Positions 50,566 to 58,374 of a stretch of DNA of 64,000 nt are shown one piece after another (the first letter of the stretch is position 1; every line of letters begins with the position of its first letter). The notes beneath the pieces were generated by a model, which saw nothing but the letters and a program-made list of their open reading frames with translations, did not search any database and had not been told where the DNA came from. This DNA comes from Dysosmobacter segnis (GTDB lineage: Bacteria; Bacillota; Clostridia; Oscillospirales; Oscillospiraceae). The DNA is taken from NCBI RefSeq assembly GCF_014297285.1, contig NZ_JACOQI010000001.1, positions 124,001 through 188,000 on the forward strand, read 5' to 3'. A program made the position numbers and the translations under genes.

Positions 50566-50575
50566 TAGGCCAAAC

Positions 50576-50606
50576 AAAAGGACATCCGTCAGGATGTCCT
50601 TTTTTG
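50576..50606 (+). terminator. rpsT terminator
   Basis: AAAAGGACATCC, GTCA loop, complement ending CCTTTTTT. Confidence 0.92.
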
Positions 50607-50649
50607 TTTTACCTTAAACTGACCTTATAAGATTTTGCAATTCTGAATA

Positions 50650-50677
50650 TTGAGATAGTATCAAGCTGGGATATAAT
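50650..50677 (+). promoter_or_regulatory. Promoter of the ECF S-component gene
   Basis: TTGAGA 50650-50655, 16 bp, TATAAT 50672-50677, with a 40-base leader. No vitamin riboswitch motif was recognised. Confidence 0.65.
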
Positions 50678-50720
50678 GAATGCAAGAACAGGCGGTACAC
50701 GCCGGAACAGGTGAAGTGCA

Positions 50721-51236
50721 ATGGAAAATCAGAAGGTAAGAAAGTTAGTTCTCAGTGCTTTGATGGCCGCCCTTGTCTATGTGGCTACCAGCATCATTCA
50801 GATCCCGTCCCCCGTCAACGGCTATGTGAATCTGGGCGACTGCTTCGTGCTGCTCTCCGGTTGGCTGTTGGGGCCTTGGTATGGCGCGGCGGCGGCCGGT
50901 ATCGGCTCCATGCTGGTGGATCTGCTCAGCGGCTGCGGACACTATGTTCCCGGCACCCTGATCATTAAGGGTCTTGACGCCTTGGTAGCGGCGCTGATCT
51001 TCCGGGCCTTGGGCCGCGGGAAGACTGCCATGCTGGTCAGCGGCATCGTGGGGGAGACCATCATGGTCCTGGGCTATTTTGCCTACGCCTCCATGATTCT
51101 GGGCAAGGGTCTGGCGGCAGCCGCCAGTATTCCCGGCAATATCGTTCAGGGGATCGCCGGTATCGCCATCGGCCTTGTGTTGGCTGTGCTGTTGCAAAAG
51201 GCAAAGGCGCCTGCGCTGAGCGGTCTGGAACTGTAA
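50721..51236 (+). CDS. ECF transporter S component (substrate unknown)
   Basis: 171 residues, about six hydrophobic segments. The pattern of a group II ECF substrate-binding protein is clear: N-terminal KLVLSALMAALVYVATSI (the ALxxA coupling helix), IPSPVNGYVNLGDCFVLLSGWLLG, AAAGIGSMLVDLLSG and PGTLIIKGLDALVAALIF. Such proteins bind a vitamin and dock to a shared EcfAAT module, not encoded here. The substrate cannot be decided; no riboswitch or biosynthetic neighbour helps. The ATG has AGGTGAAGTGCA before it. Confidence 0.85.
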   Translation: MENQKVRKLVLSALMAALVYVATSIIQIPSPVNGYVNLGDCFVLLSGWLLGPWYGAAAAGIGSMLVDLLSGCGHYVPGTLIIKGLDALVAALIFRALGRGKTAMLVSGIVGETIMVLGYFAYASMILGKGLAAAASIPGNIVQGIAGIAIGLVLAVLLQKAKAPALSGLEL

Positions 51237-51252
51237 ACGAAAAAATAAGGCG

Positions 51253-51279
51253 GCCGTGTGAGAAAAATTCTCACACGGC
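51253..51279 (+). terminator. Hairpin between the S-component and DUF436 genes
   Basis: GCCGTGTGAGAA, AAA loop, perfect complement, but no T tract, so partial termination or mRNA end protection are both possible. Confidence 0.55.
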
Positions 51280-51312
51280 GCCTTGTGCGTAAAACAAAAG
51301 GGAGGCTTATAT

Positions 51313-51921
51313 ATGGCAGGAACTACGGTACATACATTGGAGAATCAGCAGCTTTTGGAACAGGTAGAGCGGGAGTCCGCCGCTGCGGCCCGCCAACTGG
51401 CGGAGACTGCCCATCTGCGGAAGGGACAGCTCGTGGTCATCGGATGCAGCACCAGTGAGGTGGTAGGGCATCAGGTGGGAAGCTGGTCTACACCGGAGGT
51501 GGCGGATGCCATTTTCCGGGGCCTTGACAGTGTGTTCGGCCCCATGGGCGTCTACATGGCCGCCCAATGCTGCGAGCATCTGAACCGGGCTTTGATCGTG
51601 GAATACGAGGCGGTCCCCGGCGGGGAGATCGTCAATGTGGTGCCCCAGCCCAAGGCGGGCAGCTCCTTCGCTACCGCCGCTTACAAGGCGTTTCGGCATC
51701 CTGTGGCGCTGGAGGAGATCCGGGCAGACGCAGGACTGGACATCGGCGGCACCCTCATCGGGATGCACTTGAAAAAGGTGGCGGTGCCGGTGCGGCTGGA
51801 GCAGGATCACATCGGTCAGGCCATTGTGCTGGCGGCCCGGGTACGGCCCAAGTTCATCGGCGGTGACCGCGCCGTTTATGATGAGACCCTGAAGGAGGGC
51901 TATCCCGATTTTACGGACTGA
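51313..51921 (+). CDS. DUF436 (UPF0340 / TIGR01440) family protein
   Basis: 202 residues, soluble. Family blocks: QLVVIGCSTSEVVGHQVG, FGPMGVYMAAQCCEHLNRALIVE, VNVVPQPKAGSSFATAAYKAF and DIGGTLIGMHLKKVAVPVR. The family is common in Firmicutes, with known structures but no settled function; the conserved Cys and Glu-His residues suggest an enzyme. Start ATG 51313 with GGGAGGC nine bases before; the frame to 51283 is unsupported. Possibly co-transcribed with the ECF S component 76 bases upstream. Confidence 0.88.
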   Translation: MAGTTVHTLENQQLLEQVERESAAAARQLAETAHLRKGQLVVIGCSTSEVVGHQVGSWSTPEVADAIFRGLDSVFGPMGVYMAAQCCEHLNRALIVEYEAVPGGEIVNVVPQPKAGSSFATAAYKAFRHPVALEEIRADAGLDIGGTLIGMHLKKVAVPVRLEQDHIGQAIVLAARVRPKFIGGDRAVYDETLKEGYPDFTD

Positions 51922-51966
51922 TCGGGTATCTGCTTTCCTTACGCGCAATTATTTTATGGGAAAGAG

Positions 51967-52003
51967 GCCCCGGGAGAAAGCAGTTGTTTCTCCCGGGGCT
52001 TTT
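51967..52003 (+). terminator. Terminator of the DUF436 gene
   Basis: GCCCCGGGAGAAA, seven-base loop, perfect 13-bp complement, then TTTT. Confidence 0.9.
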
Positions 52004-52093
52004 CATGCAGTTCCGCTTTGAGATCGTATCCAATGGCGTCAGGTGTCCCCTGTACTTTCGGGGGAGCAAAGTGCAGATTGGAACTTGCTGCAG

Positions 52094-52132
52094 CAAAAAA
52101 CAGCTCCGGTCCGTACTGGACCGGAGCTGTTT
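52094..52132 (-). terminator. Terminator of the membrane-protein gene
   Basis: Minus strand AAACAGCTCCGGTCC, short loop, complement followed by TTTTTTG, ten bases after the stop codon of the 52142-52882 gene. Confidence 0.88.
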
Positions 52133-52141
52133 GCTCACATT

Positions 52142-52882
52142 TTATAGCTGCTTGACCGTGTAGTAGACAGCCAGCGCGAAGACCACCGCTGCCAGTGCCC
52201 ACATGGCGTAGTAGGAGATGCCACCGCCCAGCAGAGAGGCCAGCAGAGCCAGCGCGGAAAGACCGCAGGCTGCATATACCGGCAGCTTATCCGCTTTGGG
52301 GGGCAGGAGCTTATTCAGCTTGCCGCTCTTGGTTAGCACGGCGAGAACTGCCAGCAGGACCAGATAGATCACAACGCAGATCTTGACGGTGGTGCCCACA
52401 TACATGCTGGAGCCGTACCGACGCACGCCCCACAGAACAAAGAGGGAGGCTCCCAGCACCGTCAGAGCCAGTGCACATTCCCGGTCATACAGCGCCCAGA
52501 GGATTCCCAGCAGCATGATGACCGGCACAACGATTGTCATAAAAGAGAGGGTGGCCATATTTAAGCGGACCAGAGCCGTAGCCGCACCCACAAAAGCGCC
52601 TGCCGCAGCAAGGATCCAAGCGGACTTCTGCTTCTTGGCGCTGCCCCGCAAAACCAGAGCGGCGATCACGCCCACTGCCAACACACCCGCGCCGATCCCG
52701 GCCAGAGTCCAGAGGTAGTGATCATACCAGGCGATCCGGGTCAGTTCAGAGTCGGCATTGATATAAAAACGACGCAGGATCAGTAAATACAGTTCTGCTA
52801 CGCAGCCAGCCAGGAAAAATTTCATTGCTCCATTCATGGGTTCGTCCTTCGGAGCGACCTTTTTATTCGGATTTTTTGCCAT
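52142..52882 (-). CDS. Multi-pass membrane protein of unknown function
   Basis: 246 residues. A basic cytoplasmic N-terminus (MAKNPNKKVAPKDEP) is followed by about seven hydrophobic helices, with short charged loops (RGSAKKQKS near 80; TKSGKLNKLLPPKADKLP near 187). No conserved domain recognised; no transporter signature. ATG at 52882 follows CTGGAGGTTTTAATAG. Monocistronic, divergent from the apbE operon with 182 bases between. Confidence 0.75.
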   Translation of the reverse strand: MAKNPNKKVAPKDEPMNGAMKFFLAGCVAELYLLILRRFYINADSELTRIAWYDHYLWTLAGIGAGVLAVGVIAALVLRGSAKKQKSAWILAAAGAFVGAATALVRLNMATLSFMTIVVPVIMLLGILWALYDRECALALTVLGASLFVLWGVRRYGSSMYVGTTVKICVVIYLVLLAVLAVLTKSGKLNKLLPPKADKLPVYAACGLSALALLASLLGGGISYYAMWALAAVVFALAVYYTVKQL

Positions 52883-53001
52883 CTATTAAAACCTCCAGGG
52901 TTATATTTCCCAAAATGCGGGCAGTCCATTCCAGACCGGTTCCCGCCGACACACGTTCATAGTATACCAGTCTCTTTTCCAATTTGCAAGGAAAACCTTC
53001 A

Positions 53002-53030
53002 TTGCTTTTTTACAATATTCGCGGTATACT
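53002..53030 (+). promoter_or_regulatory. Promoter of the apbE operon
   Basis: TTGCTT 53002-53007, 17 bp, TATACT 53025-53030, 34 bases before the apbE ATG. Confidence 0.7.
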
Positions 53031-53064
53031 GAAAAAATCGAATCAAATTCTAACGGAGGACGCC

Positions 53065-54120
53065 ATGAAACGGTTCTCAATTCTGATACTGACCCTGTGC
53101 CTGTGCCTGACAGGCTGCGGAAAACAAACAACGGAGGCTACTGCCCAGATCTTCGCCATGGACACGGTGATGGAGGTCGCGGCCTATGGTGAACATGCGG
53201 AGCAAGCGGTAAAATACACAGAGAAAAGGATCGAAGAGTTGGAAAATCGGCTCTCCCGTACAAAGGCGCACAGTCTGGTATCCGGGCTGAATCGGGACGG
53301 CAGCATCCGGCACTTGACTTACGATTACTGGAATCTCATCGCCCGTGCGAAGGAGTATCGGGACGCCACAAACGGCGCGTTTGATATTACCATTGCTCCC
53401 GTCATGGATGCCTGGGGCTTCACCGGAGACAGCTTCCGGGTACCGGAGCAGTCCGAACTGGACACACTGTTGAAAAAGGTGAACAGCGATGCGATTCAGA
53501 TGTTGGGGTCGCCCTCTGATTCTGTGACGCTGGGGGAAGGACAAGCCATCGACTTAGGGGGCATCGCCAAGGGCTATACCTCCGATTGTGTAGAGGCTGT
53601 TTTCTATGACCATGAGATCGAAAACGGTAAAATCTCTCTGGGCGGCAACGTGTTCGTGCTGGGGACCAAGCCCGACGGCTCCGACTGGCGGGTGGGGATC
53701 AAGGATCCCCGGAATGAGAGTGGCCTTGCGGCGATCCTGTCCCTGCGGGACGCCTACGCCATCACCTCCGGCGGCTACGAGCGGTACTTTGAGGAAAACG
53801 GAAAAACCTACCACCATATTATTGATCCCGCCACCGGCTATCCTGCGGACAGCGGTCTGCTGTCAGTGACGGTGGTGGCGGATGCCAACGGGCCGGATCA
53901 GGAATGGGTTCTGCCCGGAAACGGCACTATGTGCGACGCTTTTTCCACGGCGTTGTTCGTCATGGGAGAGGAGCAGGCGCTGGACTTCTGGCGAAATGGC
54001 GGGTATGACTTCGATCTGGTGCTGGTGACGGAGGATGGCCGGGTGGTCATCACTGCCGGACTGGCGGACCGGTTTGAGGAAGTGAAGGACAGTGGGTACA
54101 CCTATGAAACGGTTTCCTGA
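53065..54120 (+). CDS. apbE: ApbE/FmnB-type FAD:protein FMN transferase (lipoprotein)
   Basis: 351 residues. Signal peptide with lipobox (LCLCLTGCG, Cys near 18), so it acts outside the membrane. It attaches FMN to Thr/Ser of target proteins. Family motifs: FAMDTVMEVAAYG, AIDLGGIAKGYTSD (about 172-185), SLGGNVFVLG, SGGYERYF and HHIIDPATGYPAD with the metal/catalytic residues, CDAFSTALFVMG. First gene of a three-gene operon with NusG-II and Gx-transporter proteins, an arrangement also seen in flavin-based electron transfer loci. Start ATG 53065 with CGGAGG. Confidence 0.93.
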   Translation: MKRFSILILTLCLCLTGCGKQTTEATAQIFAMDTVMEVAAYGEHAEQAVKYTEKRIEELENRLSRTKAHSLVSGLNRDGSIRHLTYDYWNLIARAKEYRDATNGAFDITIAPVMDAWGFTGDSFRVPEQSELDTLLKKVNSDAIQMLGSPSDSVTLGEGQAIDLGGIAKGYTSDCVEAVFYDHEIENGKISLGGNVFVLGTKPDGSDWRVGIKDPRNESGLAAILSLRDAYAITSGGYERYFEENGKTYHHIIDPATGYPADSGLLSVTVVADANGPDQEWVLPGNGTMCDAFSTALFVMGEEQALDFWRNGGYDFDLVLVTEDGRVVITAGLADRFEEVKDSGYTYETVS

Positions 54121-54511
54121 GCTGAAGCCCAATTTCTGGGATGTGATCGTGGTCTTGGCGGTCATTGCGCTGGCGGCTCTCTCGGCCATGACGGTCTGGC
54201 GTGGCGGCACGGAAACCGGTACCCTGACGGCGGTGGTCACCGCTGATGGGCAGGAGATCGACCGCTTTGCCCCGGCAGACCTGCTGGACGCGCCCCGCAC
54301 CTATTCTTACAACGGCGTGACGCTGACGGTGGCGGCGGAGGACGGAAACGGCCTTCGGGTCAGTTCCTCCGACTGTCCCACCCAGGACTGCGTCCGCACC
54401 GGAACTATTTCCCGCAGCGGACAGAGCATCGTGTGTCTTCCGGCCCGGATCGTCATTCAGCTCATCGGCGGCGCGGCAGACAGCAGCGGCGTGGACATTG
54501 TAATCGGTTAG
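54104..54511 (+). CDS. NusG domain II-containing membrane protein (EetA-like)
   Basis: 135 residues: one N-terminal transmembrane helix (VIVVLAVIALAALSAMTVW) and an extracellular NusG-domain-II-like beta domain (NGVTLTVAAEDGNGLRV, SDCPTQDCVRTG, SIVCLPARIVIQL). The two-cysteine patch CPTQDC with later VCLP is typical. Proteins of this type accompany ApbE and Gx transporters and include EetA of the Listeria extracellular electron transfer locus. The ATG overlaps the apbE end by 17 bases; a GTG at 54092 is an alternative start. Confidence 0.85.
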   Translation: MKRFPELKPNFWDVIVVLAVIALAALSAMTVWRGGTETGTLTAVVTADGQEIDRFAPADLLDAPRTYSYNGVTLTVAAEDGNGLRVSSSDCPTQDCVRTGTISRSGQSIVCLPARIVIQLIGGAADSSGVDIVIG

Positions 54512-54521
54512 GAGGGGAACT

Positions 54522-55034
54522 GTGAAACTGACAACGAAGCAGTTGACCCTCTGCGCCGTGCTGACAGCGCTGGCGCTGGCGTTCAGCTATCTGGAAAACT
54601 TTTTCCCATTATCTCTGGCCATTCCCATCCCCGGCATCAAGCTGGGCCTTGCTAATATTGTGACGGTATTCGCCCTGTACGCACTTGGCCCCGCTCAGGC
54701 GCTGCTGATTTTGACAGGCCGGTGCCTGTTGGGGGCGGTGTTCGCCGGGAACATGAACGCCCTGATCTTCTCCCTGCTGGGGGGCTTTTCCGCCATGCTG
54801 GTGATGATCTTGCTGTCCCGATCCCGGCATCTGTCTATCTACGGCGTGTCCATCGGCGGCGCGGCGGCCCACAACTGCGGCCAGATCGCCGCAGCCTGCC
54901 TGACGCTGGGCTCGATGGCCCCGCTGTACTATCTGCCCATCCTGCTGGGAGCCTCCCTGATCACCGGAGCAGTGACAGGCGTGGCGGCGGCCTGCTTGTT
55001 CCGGGCGCTGGTCCATACAAACATTTTGCGGTAA
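54522..55034 (+). CDS. Gx transporter family membrane protein (EetB-like, HepS I type)
   Basis: 170 residues with about five hydrophobic helices. Characteristic stretches: QLTLCAVLTALALAFSYLEN, IPGIKLGLANIVTVFALY and GGAAAHNCGQIAAACLTLG with the conserved His-Asn. The family was once annotated as heptaprenyl diphosphate synthase component I and resembles ECF S components. Start GTG 54522 with GGAGGGGAACT before it, 10 bases after the previous stop. Last gene of the apbE trio. Confidence 0.85.
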   Translation: MKLTTKQLTLCAVLTALALAFSYLENFFPLSLAIPIPGIKLGLANIVTVFALYALGPAQALLILTGRCLLGAVFAGNMNALIFSLLGGFSAMLVMILLSRSRHLSIYGVSIGGAAAHNCGQIAAACLTLGSMAPLYYLPILLGASLITGAVTGVAAACLFRALVHTNILR

Positions 55035-55070
55035 CAAACCGGCCTATTTTCCCATAGAATGGAAAAATGG

Positions 55071-55099
55071 TTGACTTTCCAATGGAGAGGTGCTACACT
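55071..55099 (+). promoter_or_regulatory. Promoter of the cysteine-synthase attenuator transcript
   Basis: TTGACT 55071-55076, 17 bp, extended -10 TGCTACACT (hexamer 55094-55099). Transcription should start at about 55105-55109, i.e. at or within a few bases of the leader-peptide ATG. Confidence 0.8.
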
Positions 55100-55108
55100 A
55101 AACTTGCT

Positions 55109-55150
55109 ATGAGAAATGAATTTGTAAAAACCTGTTGTTGTAAGACATAG
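55109..55150 (+). CDS. Poly-cysteine leader peptide (13 residues)
   Basis: ATG at 55109, TAG at 55148-55150, product MRNEFVKTCCCKT. Three consecutive TGT codons (55133-55141) just before the stop are the mark of a cysteine-sensing leader peptide. The -10 ends ten bases before the ATG, leaving no room for a Shine-Dalgarno, so translation is probably leaderless. An intrinsic terminator at 55223-55259 and the cysteine synthase gene follow. Comparable leaderless poly-Cys short ORFs are known as attenuators in mycobacteria; I do not know of one described in Clostridia. Confidence 0.8.
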   Translation: MRNEFVKTCCCKT

Positions 55151-55206
55151 GGCGGCTGAACTGCTGATGGCAGATACAGGCGTCCGTTTCAGTGTGCCTG
55201 TGTCTT
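55142..55206 (+). promoter_or_regulatory. Competing RNA helices between leader peptide and terminator
   Basis: AAGACATAGG (55142-55151, the last codons and stop of the leader) can pair with CCTGTGTCTT (55197-55206). Alternatively GATACAGGC (55173-55181) can pair with GCCTGTGTC (55196-55204). The two use the same right arm, so a ribosome stalled at the Cys codons would switch between them. Confidence 0.55.
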
Positions 55207-55222
55207 GCATGAAGAGCTTTCA

Positions 55223-55259
55223 GGAGCGATGTGCAAGCGCACATCGCTCCTTTTGTTTT
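55223..55259 (+). terminator. Attenuator terminator upstream of cysteine synthase
   Basis: GGAGCGATGTGC, AAGC loop, perfect 12-bp complement, TTTTGTTTT. It lies inside the leader, 66 bases before the ATG of the cysteine synthase gene. Confidence 0.92.
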
Positions 55260-55324
55260 ACCCGGCCGCGTTTCCCAGAGATGGGAAGATTCAACATGAA
55301 TTATATTGATGAGGAGGATACGTT

Positions 55325-56293
55325 ATGAACTTCACACATTTGGTAGGGAACACCCCCATGATCCGCATCCGCTACAAGCTGGACGGCCGGGAGGGCTTTG
55401 TCTGGGCAAAGCTGGAGGCATACAACCTCTCCGGCAGCATCAAGGATCGTCTGGCGGCCCACGTCATTACCAAGTCCACCGCCAACGGCACCCTGAAGCC
55501 CGGCCAGCCCATCGTGGAGATGACCAGCGGAAACACCGGCATCGCCTTCTCCGCACTGGGCACGTTCACCGGCCATCCCGTCCACATCTTTATGCCGGAC
55601 TGGGCCAGTGAGGAGCGGAAAAAGCTGATGGCTATGTACGGTGCCACCCTGCACCTGATCTCACGGGAAGCCGGCGGCTTCAACGCAGCCCTTCAGGGGG
55701 CCAGAGATCTGGCGGAGGAGATTGGCGGCTTCCAGCCCAAGCAGTTTGAAAATCAGGATAACCCAGAGGCCCACTACCTTACTACCGGCGTTGAGATCCT
55801 GCGCCAGCTTCCGGATGTGACGGACTTCGTGGCCGGCGTCGGTTCCGGCGGCACCCTCATGGGCACCGCCCGCCGTCTGAAGGCGGATCACGCCGTCCGG
55901 GCTGTGGCTGTGGAGCCGGATGCAGTGCCTCTGCTTTCCGGCGGAGCTATCAAGGGTGCTCACCACATTGAGGGCATCGGCGACGACTTTATCCCTGCTG
56001 TGGTGGACCAGACTCTGGTGGATGGCGTAATGGACATCAACGATATGGACGCCATTGCCATGGCGGCGAAATTTGGCCGTGTACTGGGCCTTGGCGTGGG
56101 TATCTCCTCCGGCGCTAACTTCCTTGGCTCTGTGATTCAGAATCTGGAGCCGGGCCGGAAGGTGGCTACCGTCTTTGCCGATGACAGCAAGAAGTATCTC
56201 ACCACCATGCTATCCAATCCCCCGGCAGAAACGGCGGATATGTGGAGCTCCCGCATTGAACTGCTGGATTACGAGCCGGTGGAAACTCTGTAA
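55325..56293 (+). CDS. cysK: Cysteine synthase family protein (O-acetylserine sulfhydrylase type)
   Basis: 322 residues, PLP-dependent fold-type II. The PLP lysine is in NLSGSIKDR (Lys40), the substrate loop is MTSGNTGIA, and the phosphate-binding GVGSGGTLMGTARRL and C-terminal GISSGANFLG are present. It should make cysteine from O-acetylserine and sulfide (CysK/CysM; the exact subclass, including O-phosphoserine or cystathionine variants, is not settled by motifs). The poly-Cys leader in front supports a cysteine-related role independently. ATG 55325 follows GAGGAGGATACGTT. Confidence 0.9.
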   Translation: MNFTHLVGNTPMIRIRYKLDGREGFVWAKLEAYNLSGSIKDRLAAHVITKSTANGTLKPGQPIVEMTSGNTGIAFSALGTFTGHPVHIFMPDWASEERKKLMAMYGATLHLISREAGGFNAALQGARDLAEEIGGFQPKQFENQDNPEAHYLTTGVEILRQLPDVTDFVAGVGSGGTLMGTARRLKADHAVRAVAVEPDAVPLLSGGAIKGAHHIEGIGDDFIPAVVDQTLVDGVMDINDMDAIAMAAKFGRVLGLGVGISSGANFLGSVIQNLEPGRKVATVFADDSKKYLTTMLSNPPAETADMWSSRIELLDYEPVETL

Positions 56294-56373
56294 TTTGCGA
56301 TTTTTGTGCAGCTTTTCCTTGCGGAGCCTTTGAATTCATGTTAGAATCGTCTGTAAAGGGACAAAACAGTCGG

Positions 56374-56406
56374 CGGAGCCGGGCTTGTTGGCCCGGCTTC
56401 GTTTTG
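56374..56406 (+). terminator. Terminator after the cysteine synthase gene
   Basis: GAGCCGGGC, loop TTGTTG, GCCCGGCTTC then GTTTTG. It lies 80 bases after the stop and 22 before the HAD gene. Confidence 0.7.
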
Positions 56407-56427
56407 CTTACAGAAGGGAGAGACCAG

Positions 56428-57084
56428 ATGTTTCACACGATTTTATTTGATCTGGACGGTACATTGACGGATTCGCGGGAGGGGATCGTCAACTCCGTGA
56501 AATACACCATTGAAAAGTTGGGCGGGACCATGCCGGATGCCCAGACCCTTCTGAAATTCATCGGTCCGCCGCTGCAGGAATCCTTCATGGAGCACTGCGG
56601 CTACAGCCGTGAACAGGCGGTGGAGGGCGTTCGGGTGTTCCGGGAGCACTATGTACCGGTGGGACAGTATGAAAACGAGGCGGCCCCCGGTATGCGGGAC
56701 GTTCTGGAACGGCTGAAGGCCAGGGGATACACTCTGGCGTTGGCCTCCTCCAAGCCGGAGGAGCTGTGCGTGAGCATCTGTCGGCGTTTTGGCTTTACAC
56801 CCTTTCTGTCCGCTGTGACCGGCAGCCCTGCGGGGGCCGACTGGGAAAAGGCGGATGTCATTCGGGAAGCCATGCGCCGCCTGCGCTTGACTGATGCGGA
56901 TAAGCCCACCGTTTTGATGGTCGGTGACCGGAAGTATGATGTGCTTGGTGCGCAGGAATGCGGCCTTGCCTGCGTGGGCGTGGAGTTCTTCGGGTACGCC
57001 GCACCCGGCGAACTGGCGGAGTCCGGGGCTGCCGCAGTCGTGCGGACGGCGGAGGAGCTGGAACAGTTTATCCTGAATCATTGA
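56428..57084 (+). CDS. HAD-superfamily phosphatase (PGP/Gph-like)
   Basis: 218 residues. Motif I LFDLDGTLTDSREGI (nucleophile Asp near 8), motif II LALASSKP, Lys of motif III in ADWEKADVI and motif IV VLMVGDRKYDVLGAQECG with the metal-binding Asp pair. The cap is C1-helical. Closest to phosphoglycolate phosphatase-like proteins; the true substrate is unknown. ATG 56428 has AAGGGAG nine bases before; the in-frame extension to 56338 runs through a terminator and is rejected. Confidence 0.9.
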   Translation: MFHTILFDLDGTLTDSREGIVNSVKYTIEKLGGTMPDAQTLLKFIGPPLQESFMEHCGYSREQAVEGVRVFREHYVPVGQYENEAAPGMRDVLERLKARGYTLALASSKPEELCVSICRRFGFTPFLSAVTGSPAGADWEKADVIREAMRRLRLTDADKPTVLMVGDRKYDVLGAQECGLACVGVEFFGYAAPGELAESGAAAVVRTAEELEQFILNH

Positions 57085-57088
57085 GCGT

Positions 57089-57117
57089 GAGAGACGGACT
57101 TTGTCCGTCTCTTTTTT
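57089..57117 (+). terminator. Terminator of the HAD phosphatase gene
   Basis: GAGACGGAC, TTT loop, GTCCGTCTC then TTTTTT. Confidence 0.92.
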
Positions 57118-57179
57118 CACCTGTTTTCCGCAAACGTGCGCTGAATTTTTGAAAATCGTCATTTTTGTGCATATTTCCC

Positions 57180-57208
57180 TTTACAAAACCAGGGAACTCC
57201 TATATAAT
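57180..57208 (+). promoter_or_regulatory. prfB promoter
   Basis: TTTACA 57180-57185, 17 bp, TATAAT 57203-57208. Confidence 0.75.
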
Positions 57209-57249
57209 ATCATGGCTAAAGTAATCTATATGGAAATTGGAGAATCAGT

Positions 57250-58374
57250 ATGGCTTTGATCGAATATGACGTTTATAAGCAGAAGCTGCGGGACCTGGAA
57301 CCGGAGCTGAAGAAGCTGGGGGACGCCCTTGACATCGACGCTGTGGCTCAGGAGGCTGCCCGTCTGGAGGATGAGACCACTCAGGACGGCTTCTGGAACA
57401 ATCTGGAGCGCTCTCAGAAGGTGCAGACCCGCCTGAAGCAGCTTCAAAACAAGCTCCACCGCTTCAAGAAACTCATGAGCACCTGGGAGGATCTGACCAC
57501 CCTGTGCGAGATGGGCCAGGAGGCGGAGGATGAAGAGATCCTGGAAGAATTGAAAACAGAGTTCCCCGCGCTGGAAACCGAGATCGAAGAGATCCGTATG
57601 ACCACGCTGCTCTCCGGTGAGTATGACGCAAACAACGTTATTCTCCAGCTCCACTCCGGTGCCGGCGGCACCGAGGCCCAGGACTGGTGCCAGATGCTCT
57701 ATCGGATGTATACCCGCTGGGCGGAGCGTCACGGCTACGCTTGGAAAACGCTGGACTACGAGGAATGTGACGAGGCCGGTATCAAATCTGCCGTTATTTC
57801 CATCGAGGGCGAGAATGCCTACGGCCTGCTGAAGAGCGAACACGGCGTCCACCGTCTGGTCCGCGTGTCCCCCTTCGATGCCAACGCCCGCCGTCAGACC
57901 AGCTTTGCCGCTGTGGAAGTCATGCCGGAGCTGCCTGATGACGTAGAGGTGGAGATCCGCCCGGAGGACATCGAAATGCAGGTGTTCCGTTCCTCCGGTG
58001 CCGGCGGCCAGCACATCAACAAGACCTCCTCCGCCGTCCGCCTGATCCACAAGCCCACCGGCATTGTGGTGTCTTCTCAGCAGGAACGGTCCCAGTTCCA
58101 GAACAAGGATAACTGTATGAAGCAACTGCGTGCCAAGCTGATCGAACTGAAGATCCAGCAGCATGCGGAGAAGATCTCCGACATCAAGGGCGTTCAGATG
58201 AAGATCGAGTGGGGCAGCCAGATCCGCTCCTATGTGTTCATGCCTTATCAGTTGGTAAAGGACACCCGCACCGGCTACGAAACCAGCCAGATCGACAACG
58301 TGATGGACGGCGACTTGGACGGCTTCCTGAATGCCTACCTGACGCAGTTAGCCACCGGCGAGCTGAAAAAATAA
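57250..58374 (+). CDS. prfB: Peptide chain release factor 2 (RF2), no programmed frameshift
   Basis: 374 residues. It terminates at UGA and UAA codons. The peptide-anticodon SPF is present (VRVSPFDANARRQTSFA, near 215), and the catalytic GGQ loop SSGAGGQHINKTSSAVR is near 251-267. The N-terminal coiled-coil domain is full length (about 1-110) and the frame is open from ATG 57250, with no internal TGA or CUUUGA shift site, so the usual autoregulatory frameshift is absent. The last 94 bases of the gene are repeated downstream at 58511-58604. Confidence 0.95.
   Translation: MALIEYDVYKQKLRDLEPELKKLGDALDIDAVAQEAARLEDETTQDGFWNNLERSQKVQTRLKQLQNKLHRFKKLMSTWEDLTTLCEMGQEAEDEEILEELKTEFPALETEIEEIRMTTLLSGEYDANNVILQLHSGAGGTEAQDWCQMLYRMYTRWAERHGYAWKTLDYEECDEAGIKSAVISIEGENAYGLLKSEHGVHRLVRVSPFDANARRQTSFAAVEVMPELPDDVEVEIRPEDIEMQVFRSSGAGGQHINKTSSAVRLIHKPTGIVVSSQQERSQFQNKDNCMKQLRAKLIELKIQQHAEKISDIKGVQMKIEWGSQIRSYVFMPYQLVKDTRTGYETSQIDNVMDGDLDGFLNAYLTQLATGELKK
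58281..58374 (+). repeat. Direct repeat A: 3' end of prfB
   Basis: 94 bases repeated with two mismatches at 58511-58604 (230-bp period). Codes the last 31 codons of RF2. Confidence 0.92.
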
